64,000 nucleotides of DNA from Zeugodacus cucurbitae (lineage: Eukaryota; Arthropoda; Insecta; Diptera; Tephritidae): positions 30,895,501 through 30,959,500 of the forward strand of contig NC_071667.1 of the NCBI RefSeq assembly GCF_028554725.1. The letters are read 5' to 3'. Positions 59,474-64,000 of the stretch are shown here, one piece after another. A program made the translations under genes and the position numbers. Under the pieces are notes generated by a model. That model made no database searches, was not told the origin of the DNA, and worked only from the letters and a program-made list of their open reading frames with translations. How positions within the stretch are numbered: the stretch's first letter is position 1; each line of letters begins with the position of its first letter.

Positions 59474-60993
59474 CAGAGGTAGTCAAAATTATTTACACAT
59501 CGGACGTTTCACACAAAAAGCTTTCGCTTGTTGTTGTTGTCGCAGGGTAACAAAATGTTATGTTGTTGTAAGCCCTGATCTATTCCCGAGCGAATGAAGT
59601 CGGTTTGGCAAGAATAGCTAGAAATATGGCTGAGAAATAAGCAAATGAACGGAAGACCCGCAGTGGTCAAAAGTATTTACACACATTTTTTTGCGTCAAA
59701 AGTATTTACACACAACTTGACATGGATTATCCTGTTGTTTTTTAATGATGATTATCAAATTTTAATGTTCAGTATAAATTCCTATTCTAAGGCGATAGAT
59801 TCATAATAGGTTACATTACCATTGGCATCAATAACAGCTTGCTTTATGGTCCGAATTGATTCAGCACAATTGGGCGCTAAGTTAACAGTTAATTTAGACC
59901 AAATGTCGGTAATTTCGGCGTTTTCGGTTATTATATCAATTGTCCTCTGATATTTCACGAAAGACCAAACATTTTGACTAAAGTTTTGGTCAGGGCTGTG
60001 CGGAGGTCAACTTGATTTGCTTCATTTAAAACTTTTGTAGGTAAAGATCCTTCATGAAATGGAGCATTGTCCTGTTGTAAAATGTAGTCAATAGTTGGAA
60101 AAGGCCGACGGACCACTACAATGACTTGGTCATGTGAATTCTGATATATCCAGATGATTTAGGGTCCCTAAATTAGTACCAAATCTTCAAAACAGAAGTA
60201 AGAAAAAGATGCAATTTAAGGCAAATGAGTGGAATATCGCTTTTTTGGTTTCGGAAATATTGACCACTTTATGCATAACGTAGGTATTTATGTTACTATT
60301 TTTAAATGTCCTTAACAGTGTAGCATCATTGACTGTTCATGCAATATGCTGATTCGATGCTGCTGCAATATTAACAGGACTAATTGTGAGATTTTGCATG
60401 ACAGTTCCTACTAAATTTCTACATTATCTTGGAGTTATTTCAGGTTTCTGCCCAGTACTCTTTAAAGTATCCTTGCAATTGTTCGTCTCCTTCTTTTTAA
60501 TAACATTATAAACAGTATTCCATCAAATTCTATAAATTTTAACCAACTCCGAAGCCGAAACCCGAGTCTTAAACTTAGGCACAGTCTCCATTCTAGTTAT
60601 AATCGATAATTCCTTTGTTTTCGACATTTTATTTACCAATTTTTCTATTGTAAGGCTGAGTTAGGTTGTTATGAATGCAATAGAATCCAATTAGTTCTCT
60701 TGCTTAAACCAAATCCAAGGATAAAGGCTAAGTCGCCATGTGTAAATACTTTTGATGCAAAAAAACTGTTTGTAAATACTTTTGACTACTGCGAGTCTTC
60801 AGTTCATTTGCTTATTTCTCAGCCATATTTCTAGCTATTCTTGCCAAACCGACTTCATTCTCTCGGGAATAGATCAGGGCTTACAACAACATAGCATTTT
60901 GTTACCCTGCGACAACAACAACAACAAGCGAAAGCTTTTTGTGTGAAACTTGTAAAAAAACGTCCGATGTGTAAATAATTTTGACTACCTCTG
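59474..60993 (-). mobile_element. Bari-type Tc1 transposon, inactive, with long inverted repeats
   Basis: Inverted repeats of about 240-255 bp begin CAGAGGTAGTCAAAATTATT and are flanked by TA at 59472-59473 and 60994-60995. Each repeat holds three copies of GTCAAAA(T/G)TATTTACACA, the IR/DR arrangement of Bari and Minos/Sleeping-Beauty relatives. The minus strand between them carries a decayed transposase: MSKTKELSIITRMETV near the start and ITDIWSKLTVNLAPNC .. IKQAVIDANGNVTYY near the end, with many stops between and an internal deletion. The DDE core is not intact. Confidence 0.9.
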
Positions 60994-61109
60994 TACATAA
61001 AAAAGGTATTCACTTGTCGCTATTCAATTTTTTATAAAATGCAAACTAAATATTGAAATTAATTAATACATTAAATAATATGGAAATAAGTATTTCTACT
61101 CCTCTTATC

Positions 61110-61195
61110 ATCCCGATCATAGTTGTAGGTCTTGCAAACAGCGGTTATGTGAACAAAACTTTTTATTCAGTAATATATTACGAAAGTATAAAAAA
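61110..61195 (-). repeat. fragment of the CTCTCGCAA repeat family
   Basis: ATCATCCCGATCATAG and GCGGTTATGTGAACAAAACT, followed by ACGAAAGTATAAAAA, match one end of the family (minus orientation). Only about 85 bp remain. Confidence 0.55.
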
Positions 61196-61247
61196 CAAAT
61201 TAAAAACATTAATATAAGCTTATTTAATCATTGGAACTACACGTTTT

Positions 61248-62297
61248 TCATTCTAATTCAGCCTTAAGTTTGTATTTTTTTTGGTTATATCTATTGTGGC
61301 TCAAGACCACATATCGTCGTATCTCCTCGCAAATGGCATTTTTATCCATGTCAGGAAAAATATCTAGAGTATAACGTTTAGTAAAAAAGTGTGTTAGAAT
61401 GCTTGTAGCACATTTAAGCATACCAAAAATTAACCCTGCGGATTTAAGCTTCAACAATGTTTTTTTGTTATTTCGCCCCTCTAGATTGTAATGGTACATT
61501 AGGTCATCTGAAAACAGCCTTCGCAGTACGCCGTCAATATTGCCTTTGAAGCCTTTTGCGTTCATCATTATCCGCATCTAATACACAATATGGAAGAACA
61601 TTAAACCTGTATTACATTCAACTCGTATACTTAAAATACAGATAATTAATTACCATAACCTCTGTGCTTTCTTTTTTTAGAAGTTTTTCTTCAATAAAGC
61701 GCACATCCACCTCCGATGTCATGGGTAGTTCCGAAGCGAGTTCTGTATATTCTTCGTCCTCTAAGTCACCAGTAATACGGCTAAGTGAACGTTGCGTTTT
61801 TGACACTTCGACGTGACATTCGCGCAGCAATTTATTTTGCGCTTGTACTTCCGCTTTGTCAGGCATCTAGAACTATAAAATAAGTATTTGTTTCACTTTA
61901 AAATTAAAAGTCAAATTCTATTCCTTACATTATCTTTTAGTGATTTTTCAATTCCAGTGAGACGGCCTTCAACACTTCTTAAAAATTTCAATATTTCTTT
62001 TTGTCGGGTTTCCATCGCAACCATCTTCTGAATAATTTCTGAAATCCTTGTTGAGTATTCAATATTCTTATTGAGTAAATACAAATAAATGTTCAACTTA
62101 CCTGTCTGACTACCAGACGACGATGAACTTACTCCGCTTACATTGGATATGTGATCACTATTTCCTAAATCGTGCATATCGAACGTCTTATTTGAAACTT
62201 CTCGAACTGATTCATTCAGTTTTCGAAATTTTGTCGCCGAAGCTTCAAATTTCGATTCTTCCTTGCTTAAGAGATTTGAAAAGGTTTTTTTGTTCAT
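61248..62297 (-). CDS. DUF4806-like protein, four coding exons, function unknown
   Basis: Exons 62297-62102, 62038-61929, 61866-61654 and 61577-61248 join in phase (282 residues). The N-terminus (MNKKTFSNLLSKEESKFEAS) is charged and Ser-rich. The middle is probably coiled coil (VAMETRQKEILKFLRSVEGR, LLRECHVEVSKTQRSLSRI). The C-terminal part, FKGNIDGVLRRLFSDDLMYH then YNLEGRNNKKTLLKLKS and EEIRRYVVLSHNRYNQKKY, has the look of the DUF4806 domain of arthropod proteins, some of them linked to domesticated transposons. An acceptor-like ttttcag just upstream of the first exon suggests an additional 5' exon. A possible poly(A) signal is at 61223-61228. Confidence 0.72.
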
Positions 62298-63366
62298 TAT
62301 AAAATCCAAGTCACGAACTGAAAAATCGATTAAGAAGATTTTAAAATTGCTTAGTATTAAAAAAATAACATTTCGCACATATTTTATATAATATTTTTAA
62401 CATTAAAAAACAGTAGAAAAGTTGATCACACAATTGTTCATATGAAATTGACTCAGTGACCACTTGAATACATAAACATACAATTCGTTTAAATCATATT
62501 AAACAATAAGGTAGTTATTGCATTATTTAGGGTACTAAAAGAACGTCATTATTAATCTACAACTTGCCTCGATTTGTTTTTGGCGCTATAAATAATAAAT
62601 TCTCCAATCTTCTGAATAATGTCAATTGTTTTATTCTCAGTATATACAGTAGAAAACCTTTTTTTGTTTACATTAATTTTCATCTTTTAACACACCACCG
62701 AGGCGTACTTGGGTTGTGTGCTACGCCTTTTTTGCTACAATTGTGGTAATTAGGGTGTTGTGCTAGCATTTAATCTTCACAAAACTTTTAAAGTCCGATG
62801 AACAGTACTTAAATTATTATTAAATAAAATAAATTCTTTCATTATTTTTGGAATTATTATAAATTATTTCGGATATTTATTAAATTTTATGGTGGTATTA
62901 AGTGTTATTTATTGATAAGTTAGTTATATTTTATTTACAAGTGTATAACGCGATTCAACTAATTTTTAAATATTGTATTTAGGATCATGACATATTTTGT
63001 TTTAAAAATGTTTAATAAGGAGGCAACCACGTATCATTTCAAGCTTAAAAAACTTTTGTGTACTTCCAAGTTTTGCAATTCAAAGTATTTTAAATATAAT
63101 TATTTGTAATAATTTAAGTAAAAACTAGCAAAAATGGGTTTTTTGCTAATTTTGTGCCAGTTAAGTTTAAATAAATGTGGCCAAAAATAACGTACCACAG
63201 AGAAGTACTTTTATGAGAGCTGTATTTTATTCTCACCACTTATGAAATATCTCATCAACATTTTATATTTTTTTTGCAATAATATGGCACACATTGATGT
63301 TAAAATCTTCTATAATTGAAATATAGTATAAATAAATAATTTCGCTTTATATAAGACAGCTATATA
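62298..63366. other. AT-rich intergenic region, nothing recognised
   Basis: About 1.1 kb with very high AT content, no coding signal or repeat end that I can support apart from a short plus-strand ORF without similarity. Confidence 0.5.
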
Positions 63367-64000
63367 CACTGGTGGTCACATAATTAAGGACACTCCGTTT
63401 TCTTTTAAAATATTGGTTTATTTTATAATTTAAAAGCGACATATTTTTTTAAACTTCAGTTACCATATTTATTATCTTCTAAGGTATAGATTTATTGAAA
63501 ATTTAACGAACAAATTGTTTCCCATCTGAACCAAATAAATTAAACTTGGATTCATCGCTCAACAGTATTTGTTTCCAAAAATCTAAGGGTTTTCCGATAT
63601 ACTCCTTTGCAAATTTAATACGACTCTTTAAGTTTTTGTTTGATACGTGCGGTTTTGTTCTTGCGATTCAAGAAGACGACATCTGATGGTTCGTGTTGAT
63701 ACATCGTTGGTCAGTTGATCCTTTATCGTGCCAAGAATTTGCCTGGAAGTTTTCTGGGCCGTTTCTTATTTTACTCCCTGTCCTCCGGAATGAATCAAAG
63801 CATTGTGAACCATTGATTTTGAGCATAAAAGTTCCTTCGCTACGGCTCTAATGGACATTTTTTCCTTCACGTACTTGTAAATAATCATTTTCCTCAATCC
63901 TGGAATTCTCTTTCGACCCATATCTAACAGTTATTTTATTTGATATTGAATATTTAGTTAATATACAAATGATTTATACAACTTACCGCAAGTTTTTGTG
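63367..64000 (-). mobile_element. Tc1-like transposon, degenerate, continuing beyond the window
   Basis: It begins with a terminal CACTGGTGGTCACATAATTA AGGACACTCC after TA (63365-63366). The minus strand carries a transposase start at 63921 (MGRKRIPGLRKMIIYKYVKE, SIRAVAKELLCSKSMVHNAL, the HTH) and a later WKQILLSDESKFNLFGSDGK block of the catalytic domain. Stops and a large internal deletion separate them. The other inverted repeat must lie right of 64000. Confidence 0.85.

Noticed and set aside
1..64000. tRNA, rRNA and snRNA genes
   Set aside because: No A/B-box plus cloverleaf pattern or rRNA-like conserved stretch was noticed when reading. A covariance-model scan (tRNAscan-SE, Infernal) would be decisive.

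Overview
This window is nuclear DNA of a cyclorrhaphan fly. It is AT-rich, with intron-containing genes, GT/AG splice sites and many transposon-derived repeats. The gene content (polychaetoid next to oskar) points to a higher dipteran. Genus is not provable from the sequence alone; a tephritid fruit fly is my best guess.

About three quarters of the window (1 to about 47.8 kb, minus strand) is one gene: polychaetoid (pyd), the fly ZO-1/TJP MAGUK scaffold. I could place 14 exons of a CARD-to-ZU5 reading path. All junction phases agree, giving 2,421 codons with no stop up to the left edge of the window. In addition there are two alternative first coding exons (31792-32126 and 27004-27735) and one alternative stop-containing exon (9029-10261). 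Domain order is: alternative N-terminus (CARD form; acidic form; basic form), then PDZ1, PDZ2, PDZ3, SH3, catalytically dead guanylate-kinase domain, then a long proline- and asparagine-rich tail. The tail runs off the window where a ZU5 domain would begin. The CARD at the far 5' end, split by a roughly 120-residue Ser-rich insert, is the most surprising coding feature.

The pyd introns hold most of the repeats. They include a 5'-truncated jockey-clade LINE with target-site duplication, a nearly intact RTE-like LINE (about 3.2 kb, one frameshift), a 355-bp internally deleted mariner, and several MITE-like inverted-repeat elements. At least six copies of one dispersed family end in TTTATACTCTCGCAA.

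From 47.8 to 51.6 kb is intergenic DNA with a second, internally deleted RTE copy. From 51.6 to about 55.4 kb is oskar (plus strand, five exons), which nucleates germ plasm. It encodes a LOTUS domain and a C-terminal SGNH-like OSK domain, a 507-residue short form. Next come a janus-A/PHPT1-type phosphohistidine phosphatase (minus, 56248-56843), a ZAD-C2H2 zinc-finger gene (plus, 57.8-59.4 kb) and a DUF4806-like gene (minus, 61248-62297). A Bari-type Tc1 element sits 26 bp after the stop of the zinc-finger gene. A second, degenerate Tc1-like element runs off the right edge.

No tRNA, rRNA, CRISPR or prokaryotic features were seen. All exon boundaries come from manual reading of splice sites and phase, without transcript evidence.
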